Shown here: one piece after another, positions 1 through 7,628 of the stretch
Layout: each line of letters begins with the position of its first letter
Position numbering within the stretch: position 1 is the first letter of the stretch
From: Shewanella sp. CG12_big_fil_rev_8_21_14_0_65_47_15
GTDB taxonomy: Bacteria > Pseudomonadota > Gammaproteobacteria > Enterobacterales > Shewanellaceae
Assembly (NCBI RefSeq): GCF_002783505.1
Contig: NZ_PFGL01000056.1
Span: 1 to 64,000 of the forward strand
Direction of reading: 5' to 3'
DNA length: 64,000 nucleotides
Position numbers and translations under genes: made by a program
Notes under the pieces: generated by a model
Databases searched by the model: none
Seen by the model: the letters and a program-made list of their open reading frames with translations, nothing else
What the model was told of the DNA's origin: nothing

Positions 1-1
1 A

Positions 2-73
2 TTGCAACAAACGGGTTCAGCTATGTTGGCTCAAGCTAACCAATTGCCTCAAGTTGCCTTATCACTGTTGTAA
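2..73 (+). CDS. Flagellin, C-terminal end only (partial)
   Basis: Only the last 23 codons are inside the window, ending at TAA 71-73. The peptide ends in QANQLPQVALSLL, the typical end of a bacterial flagellin D0 helix (consensus QANQ-P-ALSLL). The position directly before flaG and fliD fits a filament gene. Flagellin is exported through the flagellar type III gate and polymerises under the FliD cap. Which flagellin paralogue this is cannot be told from so short a fragment. Confidence 0.85.
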   Translation: MQQTGSAMLAQANQLPQVALSLL

Positions 74-98
74 TAAAGCGCTTATAGCTGGAAGTGAT

Positions 99-126
99 AA
101 GGGAGATTCGGAGACGGGTCTCCCTT
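99..126 (+). terminator. Stem-loop terminator after flagellin
   Basis: AAGGGAGA (99-106) pairs with TCTCCCTT (119-126), an 8-bp stem 25 bases after the flagellin stop. An alternative inner pairing GGAGAC/GTCTCC overlaps it. The T tract is short, so termination may be partial, but position and stem support a flagellin terminator. Confidence 0.6.
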
Positions 127-209
127 TGCTACAATAATAGTTGGTTGAATATTTAAAGTGCTAATTTTTGTTGATTAAAAGTAAGTGCTTAACTTGGTGA
201 GGTATGGCT

Positions 210-596
210 ATGGACATCAATATAGCAAGTTCATCTATGATGGTTCACAATAAGGTGGATGTTTTGCAAGGTTCAACAAAGGCTTCAGAGAATGATGTTG
301 AGCTAAATAGCAAAAATACAGTGGCTGTTATTGATCAAGTTGTTAAACAAAAACAATTGGATAATGAACAGGACTCCAGTAAATTAGCGCAAGTGGCTAC
401 AGAATTATCAGATATGATGTCTATGATGCGCAAAGGACTTTCATTTAAAGTTGATGAAAACTCCGGTCAGGCTGTGGTAACTGTTTTAGATAAAGACACT
501 GGAGATGTTATTAGACAAATGCCAAGTGAAGAAGCATTGGCGTTAGCTGAAAAATTATCTGAAGTCACCGGTTTATTGATGAAAACTGAAGCTTGA
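210..596 (+). CDS. flaG: FlaG family flagellar protein
   Basis: A 128-residue FlaG-family protein found next to flagellin and fliD in polar flagellates, where it influences filament length. The C-terminal half carries the family core, with a stretch around KVDENSGQAVVTVLDKDTG followed by VIRQMPSEEALALAEKL. The N-terminal half is polar and poorly conserved in the family. Two in-frame ATGs exist (204 and 210). The Shine-Dalgarno GGTGAGG at 196-202 sits 7 bases from 210 and almost touches 204, so 210 is chosen. The gene is followed 40 bases later by fliD, probably in one transcript. Confidence 0.9.
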   Translation: MDINIASSSMMVHNKVDVLQGSTKASENDVELNSKNTVAVIDQVVKQKQLDNEQDSSKLAQVATELSDMMSMMRKGLSFKVDENSGQAVVTVLDKDTGDVIRQMPSEEALALAEKLSEVTGLLMKTEA

Positions 597-636
597 TCTT
601 GAGTTTTCAAGTAAATATTAAGTTGAGGAAATAGCT

Positions 637-2001
637 ATGGCATTAACAGCGACAGGCATGGGGTCAGGCCTAGATATCAGTAATATCGTAACGGTATTAG
701 TTAATGCCGAAAAGACACCTAAAGAGGCGATCTTTAATAAAACAGAAGATACGATAAAGGCGAAAGTTTCAGCAATTGGAACTCTTAAAAGTGAGTTATC
801 TAAGTTTCAGGATGCCCTTAAAAAACTTCAATCTGGCGATGTGCTGAATCAGCGTAAAGTCACAACTGGTGATAGTAAATATATTAATGTCATAGCGGAC
901 AAAACTGCTAAGGCAGGCTCATACGGGATTAAAGTCGAGCAACTGGCAGTAAGTCATAAAGTTGCAGGAACGAATGTTGCCGATCGAACTTTAGGTGTGA
1001 GTGAAGGTTCATTAGATTTCGGTGTTAATGGGAATTCTTTTTCGGTATCTATTTCAGCAACGGATTCGCTTGATGAAATTGCCAAGAAGGTCAATGAAGC
1101 TTCAGGTAATGAATCTGTTACTGCGACAGTCATCACAAGTGATGCTGGTAGTCGTCTTGTATTTAGTTCGGACAAATCAGGTGAAGATAATCAGATTAAC
1201 ATTACTGCAAATGATACTTCAGGTACTGGATTAAACGATATGTTTGGAACAGGGAACTTGTCGACACTGCAAGTAGCAAAGAATGCCATTATTTACATTG
1301 ATGATCAGAAAGTTACTTCACAGAGCAATGAAATAAAGGGTGCAATTACTGGTGTGACTTTGAACTTGACGGATGCGGATGTATCAAAAACTACTACACT
1401 AAAAATTGAGCAAGATAATGATGCTGTTAAGGAGAATGTAAAAGCTTTTGTTGATGCATTCAATAGTTTAAATGCAGCAATTGATAAAATGTCATCCTAT
1501 GACAAAGATAAAAAGACTGCATCAGCATTACAAGGCGATTCGATGATCCGTTCAATTGAGTCGCAATTGCGTAATATGATTAGTGAGCGAGTAAGCACTG
1601 ATACTGGCGATATTGCTTTATATGACATTGGTATCAAAACAGATAAGTACGGAAAATTATCTATTGACGATACTAAACTCGATAAAATGATCGCGGAAGA
1701 TATGTCCAGCATTGAGGCATTGTTTGCAACTAAGGATACTGGTCTAGCGAATAGGCTCGATAATTTGGCTAATAATTATGTGAAAAGTGATGGTTTAATT
1801 GCCAGTCGTCAGAATGCATATACTAGCCAACAGACGCGTTTGAATGAACAAAGAGAAGCTTTTTCCCTTAAGATGGGACAGCTAACTGCAAGATTAACTA
1901 AACAGTTCAATGCGATGGATCTTGTTGTAGGAAGTTTAAATCAACAAAGTTCAGGTTTAGCAGACCGATTAAATTCACTTCCAGGTGTTATCGCTAAGTA
2001 A
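637..2001 (+). CDS. fliD: Flagellar filament cap / hook-associated protein 2
   Basis: A 454-residue FliD, the pentameric cap at the filament tip that helps exported flagellin fold and insert. The N-terminus (GMGSGLDISNIVTVLVNAE) is the FliD_N signature, and the C-terminal third (roughly 375-450) forms the heptad-rich D0/D1 helices typical of FliD_C. The middle, about residues 70-370, is the variable D2/D3 part and is Thr/Ser/Asp rich. Length is within the usual 450-480. The start ATG has an upstream GAGG at 624-627. It lies between flaG and the small chaperone-like gene, as in Shewanella and Vibrio. Confidence 0.97.
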   Translation: MALTATGMGSGLDISNIVTVLVNAEKTPKEAIFNKTEDTIKAKVSAIGTLKSELSKFQDALKKLQSGDVLNQRKVTTGDSKYINVIADKTAKAGSYGIKVEQLAVSHKVAGTNVADRTLGVSEGSLDFGVNGNSFSVSISATDSLDEIAKKVNEASGNESVTATVITSDAGSRLVFSSDKSGEDNQINITANDTSGTGLNDMFGTGNLSTLQVAKNAIIYIDDQKVTSQSNEIKGAITGVTLNLTDADVSKTTTLKIEQDNDAVKENVKAFVDAFNSLNAAIDKMSSYDKDKKTASALQGDSMIRSIESQLRNMISERVSTDTGDIALYDIGIKTDKYGKLSIDDTKLDKMIAEDMSSIEALFATKDTGLANRLDNLANNYVKSDGLIASRQNAYTSQQTRLNEQREAFSLKMGQLTARLTKQFNAMDLVVGSLNQQSSGLADRLNSLPGVIAK

Positions 2002-2030
2002 TAATGTGTTGAGACGCGGGAGGAGTTTAC

Positions 2031-2351
2031 GTGAAACAACTAGAAGCACTTAATGAGCAGTTATTAGAAACTCTACATCAATTAGAAAAAATGTCTGCTG
2101 AAGATGAATCTGCTGATAAGTTGGTATCAAAATTGCTTGAGAAAGTAAGGCAGCGTCAAGTTTTGTTGAATGCATTAGTTGTCGAACCGACGGAAGATTG
2201 TAGGGCGTATCTAGAAAAACAGTTTGATTTAACAAAAGTTTTTGTAGAAAAATCCAATATCATTCAGTCAGAAATACAAGCACTATTACACGCTGCAAAC
2301 AAAAATAAGCGTCAAATAAATGTGTACAAAGCAATTGATTTAGACAGGTAG
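2031..2351 (+). CDS. Small helical protein between fliD and fliS (FliT/FlaI position)
   Basis: A 106-residue protein, almost entirely predicted helix, without signal peptide or membrane segment. It starts at GTG 2031 with a good GGAGGAG Shine-Dalgarno (2019-2025). The position between fliD and fliS is that of Vibrio flaI and of enterobacterial fliT, the FliD export chaperone. Size and helix content fit a FliT-like role, but I see no clear family motif, so the function is inferred from position. Its stop is next to the fliS start region, so the two are probably translated together. Confidence 0.75.
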   Translation: MKQLEALNEQLLETLHQLEKMSAEDESADKLVSKLLEKVRQRQVLLNALVVEPTEDCRAYLEKQFDLTKVFVEKSNIIQSEIQALLHAANKNKRQINVYKAIDLDR

Positions 2352-2357
2352 GTGTTT

Positions 2358-2768
2358 ATGAGAGGTTCACTGCAATCATATCGTAAGGTTTCATTAGACA
2401 GTGAGATTGGCGTCGCATCACCACATCGAATTATTCAACTCATGTTTGCTGGTGCGCTTCAACGTTTGGCACAGAGTCGCTATGCTATTGAGCAAAATGA
2501 TCTAGCCAATAAAGGGATATATATCAGTAAAGCTATCGGTATTATTACTGGATTAAGTAATAGTTTGAATATGGATGCTGGTGGGCAGATTGCGAGAAAC
2601 TTAAGCGATCTTTATGACTTTATGTTACGTAAAATCTCCGAAGCCAATCTCAATAATGATGTGAAAGCCATTGATGATGTATGCGATATTTTACGCACGA
2701 TCAAAGAAGGTTGGGATGCTATCCCGGCGGATAAACATAATGTGTCTTCCCATACTGAGGCGAGTTAA
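2358..2768 (+). CDS. fliS: Flagellin export chaperone FliS
   Basis: A 136-residue FliS, the cytoplasmic chaperone that binds the C-terminal helix of flagellin and prevents early polymerisation. The start MRGSLQSYRKVSLDSEI and the following SPHRIIQLMFAGALQRL are diagnostic. The in-frame GTG at 2352 is less likely because AGGTAGG (2346-2352) is correctly spaced for ATG 2358. It ends the flaG-fliD-fliS group and is followed by a strong terminator. Confidence 0.96.
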   Translation: MRGSLQSYRKVSLDSEIGVASPHRIIQLMFAGALQRLAQSRYAIEQNDLANKGIYISKAIGIITGLSNSLNMDAGGQIARNLSDLYDFMLRKISEANLNNDVKAIDDVCDILRTIKEGWDAIPADKHNVSSHTEAS

Positions 2769-2790
2769 TTGGGTTATAGATCAAAAGGAA

Positions 2791-2817
2791 GAAGGCGCAC
2801 TGGGTGCGTCTTTTTTT
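2791..2817 (+). terminator. Rho-independent terminator after fliS
   Basis: GGCGCAC (2793-2799) pairs with GTGCGTC (2803-2809) through one G-T pair, a 3-base loop, followed by eight T (2810-2817). It ends the flaG-fliS transcript before flrA. Confidence 0.88.
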
Positions 2818-3054
2818 TGGCTGATGTCAATTTATTGACTGTTTTGACTAGAATCATGGCATAAATGAACTAAAATCAATTCAGTTTGGCATAATCCGCA
2901 TCCGAAGCTTGCTTCTCGACTGCTGATAATACAATATTCATCACAGTAGTGATGGTGGCACAGATTGTTACATTGAATTTGTTAAGCTTTTACAGCAACT
3001 AATCATAAATAATTAATGCGAATTAATACCTATTAGCGCTTTACGGCCTACTGA

Positions 3055-4488
3055 ATGATGCAAACAGATCAACGAATTTTACTTATCGGAACCCCATCAG
3101 AGCGCTTAAGTCGCCTGTGTTGCATTTTTGAATTTTTGGGTGAGCAAATTGAAACAATTGCCCTCGAAAAGTTAAGCATTTGTCTCCAAGACACCCGTTA
3201 TCGTGCTTTGGTTATTTGTACCGAAAACACGCCCATTGATGTGATAAAACCTCTCGCAGGTCAGTATCCATGGCAGCCTATATTGTCACTCGGTGATACT
3301 GGTGATCTTCAAGTCTCGAACGTGCTTGGGCAAATTGAAGAACCGCTAAGCTACCCTCAGTTGACCGAATTGTTACATTTTTGCCAAGTTTTCGGCCAAG
3401 TAAAGCGTCCTCAAGTACCAACAAGTGCGAATCAGACTAAGCTATTCAGGAGCTTAGTCGGCCGCAGTGAAGGTATTGCTAATGTTAGACATTTGATTAA
3501 TCAGGTGGCGACCTCAGATGCTACTGTCTTAGTCCTAGGACAGTCGGGCACTGGTAAAGAGGTTGTGGCCCGTAATATCCATTATCTTTCTGAGCGCCGT
3601 GAAGGTCCTTTTATTCCCGTAAACTGTGGCGCTATTCCACCCGAATTGCTCGAGAGTGAACTGTTTGGCCATGAAAAGGGATCCTTTACCGGGGCAATTA
3701 GCTCCCGCAAGGGGCGCTTTGAATTAGCCGAAGGCGGCACCTTATTCCTCGATGAAATCGGTGATATGCCGTTGCAGATGCAAGTGAAATTACTTCGCGT
3801 ATTACAGGAGCGGGTTTTCGAGCGAGTGGGTGGCACTAAAACGATTAATGCCGATGTTCGAGTGGTGGCAGCAACCCATAGGGATTTGGAAAGCATGATC
3901 TCGGGCAATGAGTTCCGGGAGGATCTTTACTATCGGCTCAACGTTTTCCCCATTGAAATGCCGGCGCTGAGCGAGCGTAAGGACGATGTACCTCTATTAC
4001 TGCAGGAGTTGGTTAGCCGAGTCTACAACGAAGGCCGTGGTAAAGTGCGCTTTACCCAGCGGGCCATCGAGTCCTTAAAAGAGCATACTTGGTCGGGGAA
4101 CGTCAGAGAGTTGTCAAACTTGGTCGAACGCCTAACGATTTTATATCCTGGCGGTTTAGTCGACGTGAATGATCTGCCTATTAAATATCGCCATATAGAT
4201 GTTCCGGAATATTGTGTTGAAATGAGTGAGGAGCAACAGGAGCGTGACGCCTTAGCGTCTATCTTCACCAGTGAAGAGCCCGTTGAAATTCCTGAAACCC
4301 GTTTTCCGAGTGAACTGCCCCCAGAGGGCGTAAACTTGAAGGACTTATTGGCTGAACTGGAAATTGATATGATCCGTCAAGCATTAGAGCAGCAGGATAA
4401 TATTGTTGCCCGTGCGGCGGAAATGCTTGGTATACGTCGAACCACGCTAGTGGAAAAAATGCGTAAGTACGGGATGACAAAAGAATAG
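3055..4488 (+). CDS. flrA: Flagellar master regulator, sigma-54 activator
   Basis: A 477-residue FlrA/FleQ-type enhancer-binding protein that turns on the sigma-54 class of flagellar operons. Order of parts: an N-terminal receiver-like FleQ domain (about 7-120) that lacks the acidic pocket of a true receiver; an AAA+ domain with Walker A GQSGTGKE at 162-169, the sigma-54 contact loop at 209-214 and Walker B LFLDEIGD; and a C-terminal Fis-type helix-turn-helix (about 440-474). The contact loop reads GSFTGA instead of GAFTGA. ATG 3055 and ATG 3058 are both possible starts. The upstream gap (2818-3054) shows no sigma-54 site, as expected for a class I gene. Its likely targets in this window are the four sigma-54 sites listed separately. 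Confidence 0.96.
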   Translation: MMQTDQRILLIGTPSERLSRLCCIFEFLGEQIETIALEKLSICLQDTRYRALVICTENTPIDVIKPLAGQYPWQPILSLGDTGDLQVSNVLGQIEEPLSYPQLTELLHFCQVFGQVKRPQVPTSANQTKLFRSLVGRSEGIANVRHLINQVATSDATVLVLGQSGTGKEVVARNIHYLSERREGPFIPVNCGAIPPELLESELFGHEKGSFTGAISSRKGRFELAEGGTLFLDEIGDMPLQMQVKLLRVLQERVFERVGGTKTINADVRVVAATHRDLESMISGNEFREDLYYRLNVFPIEMPALSERKDDVPLLLQELVSRVYNEGRGKVRFTQRAIESLKEHTWSGNVRELSNLVERLTILYPGGLVDVNDLPIKYRHIDVPEYCVEMSEEQQERDALASIFTSEEPVEIPETRFPSELPPEGVNLKDLLAELEIDMIRQALEQQDNIVARAAEMLGIRRTTLVEKMRKYGMTKE

Positions 4489-4542
4489 TCATACAGCCTT
4501 GGTCTATCTATTTAATTTTACTTAATAAATCTATCTTTTAAT

Positions 4543-4559
4543 TTGGCATAGAACCTGCA
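4543..4559 (+). promoter_or_regulatory. Sigma-54 promoter of flrBC
   Basis: TTGGCATAGAACCTGCA has the -24 GG (4545-4546) and -12 GC (4557-4558) exactly 12 bases apart, as in the consensus YTGGCACGRNNNTTGCW. It lies 40 bases before flrB and fits FlrA-dependent transcription of flrBC. Confidence 0.82.
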
Positions 4560-4598
4560 AACACTCCGCCATAAGCAATTTTTTGACGGAGTGAGACT

Positions 4599-5681
4599 AT
4601 GTCAGCCCACCCACTAGCGCAACTTGAGACATTCAAGCACACTAGCAAGCAATGGAACCAACTGCGTGAGGCCGCAAATATGTCCAATCGAATGGAACAT
4701 ATTTTACAGGCTATGCCTTCTGGCGTGGTGATTTTAAATGGCGATGGTATTGTCATCGACGCTAATCCTGTCGCGGTAGAATTGCTTGAACATTCGCTAC
4801 GTGGTGCCCGCTGGATCGATGTTATCCACTCGGCATTTGCCCCCCAGGATGATGATGGGCATGAAGTATCCCTGCGTAATGGTCGCCGGGTTAAGTTGGC
4901 TATTACGCCACTCACTCCTGAGCCAGGGCAATTAATTGTCTTGACCGATCTCACTGAGACGCGCCTGTTACAAAAAAACCTTTCACACCTCCAGCGATTA
5001 TCTGCGCTGGGGAAAATGGTGGCAACTTTGGCACATCAGGTACGTACTCCGCTATCTGCCGCCTTGCTGTACGCCTCTAATCTCGCCAGCCCTAAGTTAT
5101 CCGAAGCGGCGAAAATCAAATTTCAACAGAAGTTGGTCGATAGGCTTAATGAGCTTGAACGACAAGTCAATGATATGTTGTTAATGGCAAAAGGGCGCCA
5201 AGATGAATTAGGTGAATTGATTGCCCTTGAGGATGTGATTGCCAATGTGATGGCCAATTGTGAGCCCATAGTGGCTAAGCAGAATTGTGTGCTGTCCTTC
5301 ACCAATACCTCGAGTGGTTTAATGCTGGCGAATGCAAATGCACTTAGCTCTGCGATTAATAATCTCGTGATGAATAGCCTAGAGGCGGGTGCAAGCGAAA
5401 TTCGTATTGTCGCCGCCGAGTCAGCCGAACAGTTACTACTTGATGTGGTTGATAATGGCAAAGGCTTAGATACGAATATGCAGCAAAAAGTCTTGGAGCC
5501 ATTTTTCACGACTAAAGCGCAGGGAACGGGTCTGGGTTTAGCCGTGGTGCAATCGGTTGTGCGTAATCACGGTGGTCAAATACACTTAAGTTGTTTGCCT
5601 AAGCGAGGTTGCACTGTTTCGTTAGCTTTTCCTAGGGCTAAATCTGCGACCGTATTGCCTTTGGAGAAGCCCCATGTCTGA
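4599..5681 (+). CDS. flrB: Flagellar sensor histidine kinase
   Basis: A 360-residue soluble kinase of the FlrB/FleS type with no membrane segment. A PAS-like N-terminal domain (about 25-115) precedes the dimerisation/phosphotransfer helix with the H box LAHQVRTPLSAAL, phospho-acceptor His146. The ATPase domain has the G1 box DNGKG at 285-289 and GTGLGL at 309-314. It passes phosphate to FlrC, encoded next with an 8-base overlap (5674-5681), which couples their translation. The signal it senses is not shown by the sequence; in relatives it reports progress of flagellar assembly. Confidence 0.94.
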   Translation: MSAHPLAQLETFKHTSKQWNQLREAANMSNRMEHILQAMPSGVVILNGDGIVIDANPVAVELLEHSLRGARWIDVIHSAFAPQDDDGHEVSLRNGRRVKLAITPLTPEPGQLIVLTDLTETRLLQKNLSHLQRLSALGKMVATLAHQVRTPLSAALLYASNLASPKLSEAAKIKFQQKLVDRLNELERQVNDMLLMAKGRQDELGELIALEDVIANVMANCEPIVAKQNCVLSFTNTSSGLMLANANALSSAINNLVMNSLEAGASEIRIVAAESAEQLLLDVVDNGKGLDTNMQQKVLEPFFTTKAQGTGLGLAVVQSVVRNHGGQIHLSCLPKRGCTVSLAFPRAKSATVLPLEKPHV

Positions 5682-7014
5682 AGCAAAATTGCTGTTAGTG
5701 GAAGATGATGCCTCACTGCGCGAGGCACTACTCGATACCTTAATGCTAGCGCAGTACGATTGTGTTGATGTCGCCTCGGGTGAGGAGGCCATTCTCGCTT
5801 TAAAGCAACATCAATTCGACTTAGTCATAAGCGATGTACAGATGCAAGGTATTGGCGGATTAGGTTTACTTCATTATCTCCAGCAACATCACCCTAAGCT
5901 GCCGGTATTATTAATGACGGCCTATGCCACCATTGGCAGTGCGGTTAGCGCGATCAAATTGGGCGCCGTTGATTATTTGGCAAAACCTTTTGCGCCTGAA
6001 GTACTGTTAAATCAAGTGTCCCGTTATTTACCCTTAAAGCAAAACAACGATCAACCCGTCGTTGCCGATGATAAGAGTCTGGCGTTACTTGCACTCGCGC
6101 AGCGCGTTGCCGCATCCGATGCATCCGTGATGATCATGGGGCCAAGTGGTTCGGGTAAAGAAGTGTTAGCACGCTATATACATCAACACAGTAGCCGTGC
6201 GGAGCAAGCTTTCGTTGCCATCAACTGCGCCGCCATTCCTGAAAATATGCTCGAAGCCACGCTCTTTGGTTATGAAAAGGGCGCCTTTACCGGTGCTTAT
6301 CAGGCATGCCCAGGGAAGTTTGAGCAGGCCCAGGGCGGTACTTTATTGCTAGACGAAATATCCGAAATGGACTTAGGTTTGCAGGCGAAATTGTTAAGGG
6401 TACTGCAGGAGCGCGAAGTTGAGCGTTTAGGCGGTCGTAAAACGATCAAGCTTGATGTGCGGGTATTAGCGACGTCTAACCGCGACTTAAAAGCGGTCGT
6501 TGCAGCTGGGGGATTTAGGGAAGATCTTTACTATCGTATTAACGTCTTTCCGCTAACATGGCCTGCACTGAATCAAAGACCCGCGGATATTCTCCCGCTT
6601 GCTTGTCATTTACTTGGCAAGCATGCCAAAGCGCTCAATGTTGCTGAGGTGCCAGAATTTGATGAGCATGCCCGTCGTCGTCTGTTAAGCCACCGCTGGC
6701 CAGGCAATGTGCGCGAGTTAGACAATGTGATCCAAAGGGCTCTTATCCTCAGAGCTGGAGCCGTAATTACGGCCAATGACATTATTATCGATGCTCAGGA
6801 TGTAGTGTTAAGTGCGGATGATATGGAGTTTGCCGCTGAGCCGGATGGGCTGGGTGAAGAGCTAAAGGCGCAGGAACATGTGATCATTTTAGAAACCTTA
6901 GCCCAATGCCAAGGCAGTCGTAAGTTGGTTGCTGAAAAGCTGGGGATCAGTGCGAGAACCCTAAGGTATAAAATGGCTCGAATGCGCGATATGGGTATTC
7001 AATTACCCAGTTAG
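5674..7014 (+). CDS. flrC: Flagellar response regulator, sigma-54 activator
   Basis: A 446-residue NtrC-type regulator, partner of FlrB. The receiver domain has phospho-acceptor Asp54 and the conserved Lys104-Pro105. The AAA+ domain has Walker A GPSGSGKE at 156-163 and an intact GAFTGA loop at 203-208. A Fis-type HTH occupies about 405-440. It drives the class III sigma-54 genes (hook, basal body parts, some flagellin genes). It overlaps flrB by 8 bases. A perfect hairpin follows about 75 bases after the stop and separates it from the fliE operon. Confidence 0.96.
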   Translation: MSEAKLLLVEDDASLREALLDTLMLAQYDCVDVASGEEAILALKQHQFDLVISDVQMQGIGGLGLLHYLQQHHPKLPVLLMTAYATIGSAVSAIKLGAVDYLAKPFAPEVLLNQVSRYLPLKQNNDQPVVADDKSLALLALAQRVAASDASVMIMGPSGSGKEVLARYIHQHSSRAEQAFVAINCAAIPENMLEATLFGYEKGAFTGAYQACPGKFEQAQGGTLLLDEISEMDLGLQAKLLRVLQEREVERLGGRKTIKLDVRVLATSNRDLKAVVAAGGFREDLYYRINVFPLTWPALNQRPADILPLACHLLGKHAKALNVAEVPEFDEHARRRLLSHRWPGNVRELDNVIQRALILRAGAVITANDIIIDAQDVVLSADDMEFAAEPDGLGEELKAQEHVIILETLAQCQGSRKLVAEKLGISARTLRYKMARMRDMGIQLPS

Positions 7015-7057
7015 CAATTGCCCTGTTAACAATTGCCAAAATAAGTTTTGATTAACA

Positions 7058-7110
7058 GCACTTCGGTGCGCAATTTCCGCTATATAGGGGCCTTAGCCGC
7101 AGCTAAGGCC
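7058..7110 (+). terminator. Two hairpins between flrC and fliE
   Basis: A small hairpin GCAC-TTCG-GTGC (7058-7069) is followed by a perfect 9-bp stem GGCCTTAGC/GCTAAGGCC (7089-7097, 7102-7110) with a 4-base loop. There is no clear T run, so factor-independent termination is likely but not certain. The position after flrC and before the fliE promoter fits a transcript boundary. Confidence 0.6.
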
Positions 7111-7187
7111 AAATTTATGCGTCATTTTTTGGCCAGATAGTCATTCCTTTCAATGGATTTATCCTCATCAGCGGACCTCATTTAAAC

Positions 7188-7204
7188 TTGGCCGCCATTT
7201 TGCA
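7188..7204 (+). promoter_or_regulatory. Sigma-54 promoter of the fliE operon
   Basis: TTGGCCGCCATTTTGCA has -24 GG (7190-7191) and -12 GC (7202-7203) with exact 12-base spacing and a strong TTTTGCA half. It lies 56 bases before fliE. A TTG in frame with fliE falls inside this promoter, so that upstream start cannot be real. Confidence 0.85.
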
Positions 7205-7259
7205 TTATCCCTGTTATAGATATTGTGATCGTCAAGAACTCGACGACTGGGAGCTCAGC

Positions 7260-7595
7260 ATGCAAATAGGCGCCAATTCATTACTGCAGGAAATGCAGTC
7301 ACTTAAAGGTGAAATTACCCCTTCTTTTGGTATTTCTCCTAATATCATGCAGCAGGTGAATAATACCAGCGGTGCCGATTTTGGACAGTTGCTCTCCCAA
7401 GCGGTTGGTAATGTTAGCGGTCTGCAATCGACATCGTCCAACTTAGCTACACGCCTAGAGATGGGGGACACAACGGTTAGCCTGTCCGATACAGTTATTG
7501 CCCGTGAAAAAGCCAGTGTCGCCTTTGAAGCGACGGTGCAAGTGCGTAATAAACTTGTTGAAGCTTATAAAGAAATAATGAGTATGCCTGTTTAG
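7260..7595 (+). CDS. fliE: Flagellar hook-basal body junction protein FliE
   Basis: A 111-residue FliE, which joins the MS ring to the proximal rod and is the first substrate of the flagellar export gate. The C-terminal half (SLSDTVIAREKASVAFEATV onwards, ending YKEIMSMPV) is the FliE signature. ATG 7260 follows GGGAG at 7249-7253. The frame stays open upstream to TTG 7188, but that codon sits in the sigma-54 promoter, and the extra 24 residues have no FliE character. First gene of fliEFGHIJ. Confidence 0.96.
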   Translation: MQIGANSLLQEMQSLKGEITPSFGISPNIMQQVNNTSGADFGQLLSQAVGNVSGLQSTSSNLATRLEMGDTTVSLSDTVIAREKASVAFEATVQVRNKLVEAYKEIMSMPV

Positions 7596-7628
7596 GCCAG
7601 TGAATAACCCAATCAGCAGGTACGAATC

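Noticed and set aside
150..180. Possible sigma-28 promoter before flaG (TAAA-N15-GATTAAAA)
   Set aside because: The -10 half matches GCCGATAA poorly, so it was not listed.
2881..2900. TTTGGCATAATCCGCA before flrA as a sigma-54 site
   Set aside because: GG and GC are 10 bases apart instead of 12, and flrA is expected to be sigma-70 dependent.
7188..7259. Upstream TTG start for fliE
   Set aside because: The TTG is part of the sigma-54 promoter and the extra residues are foreign to FliE.
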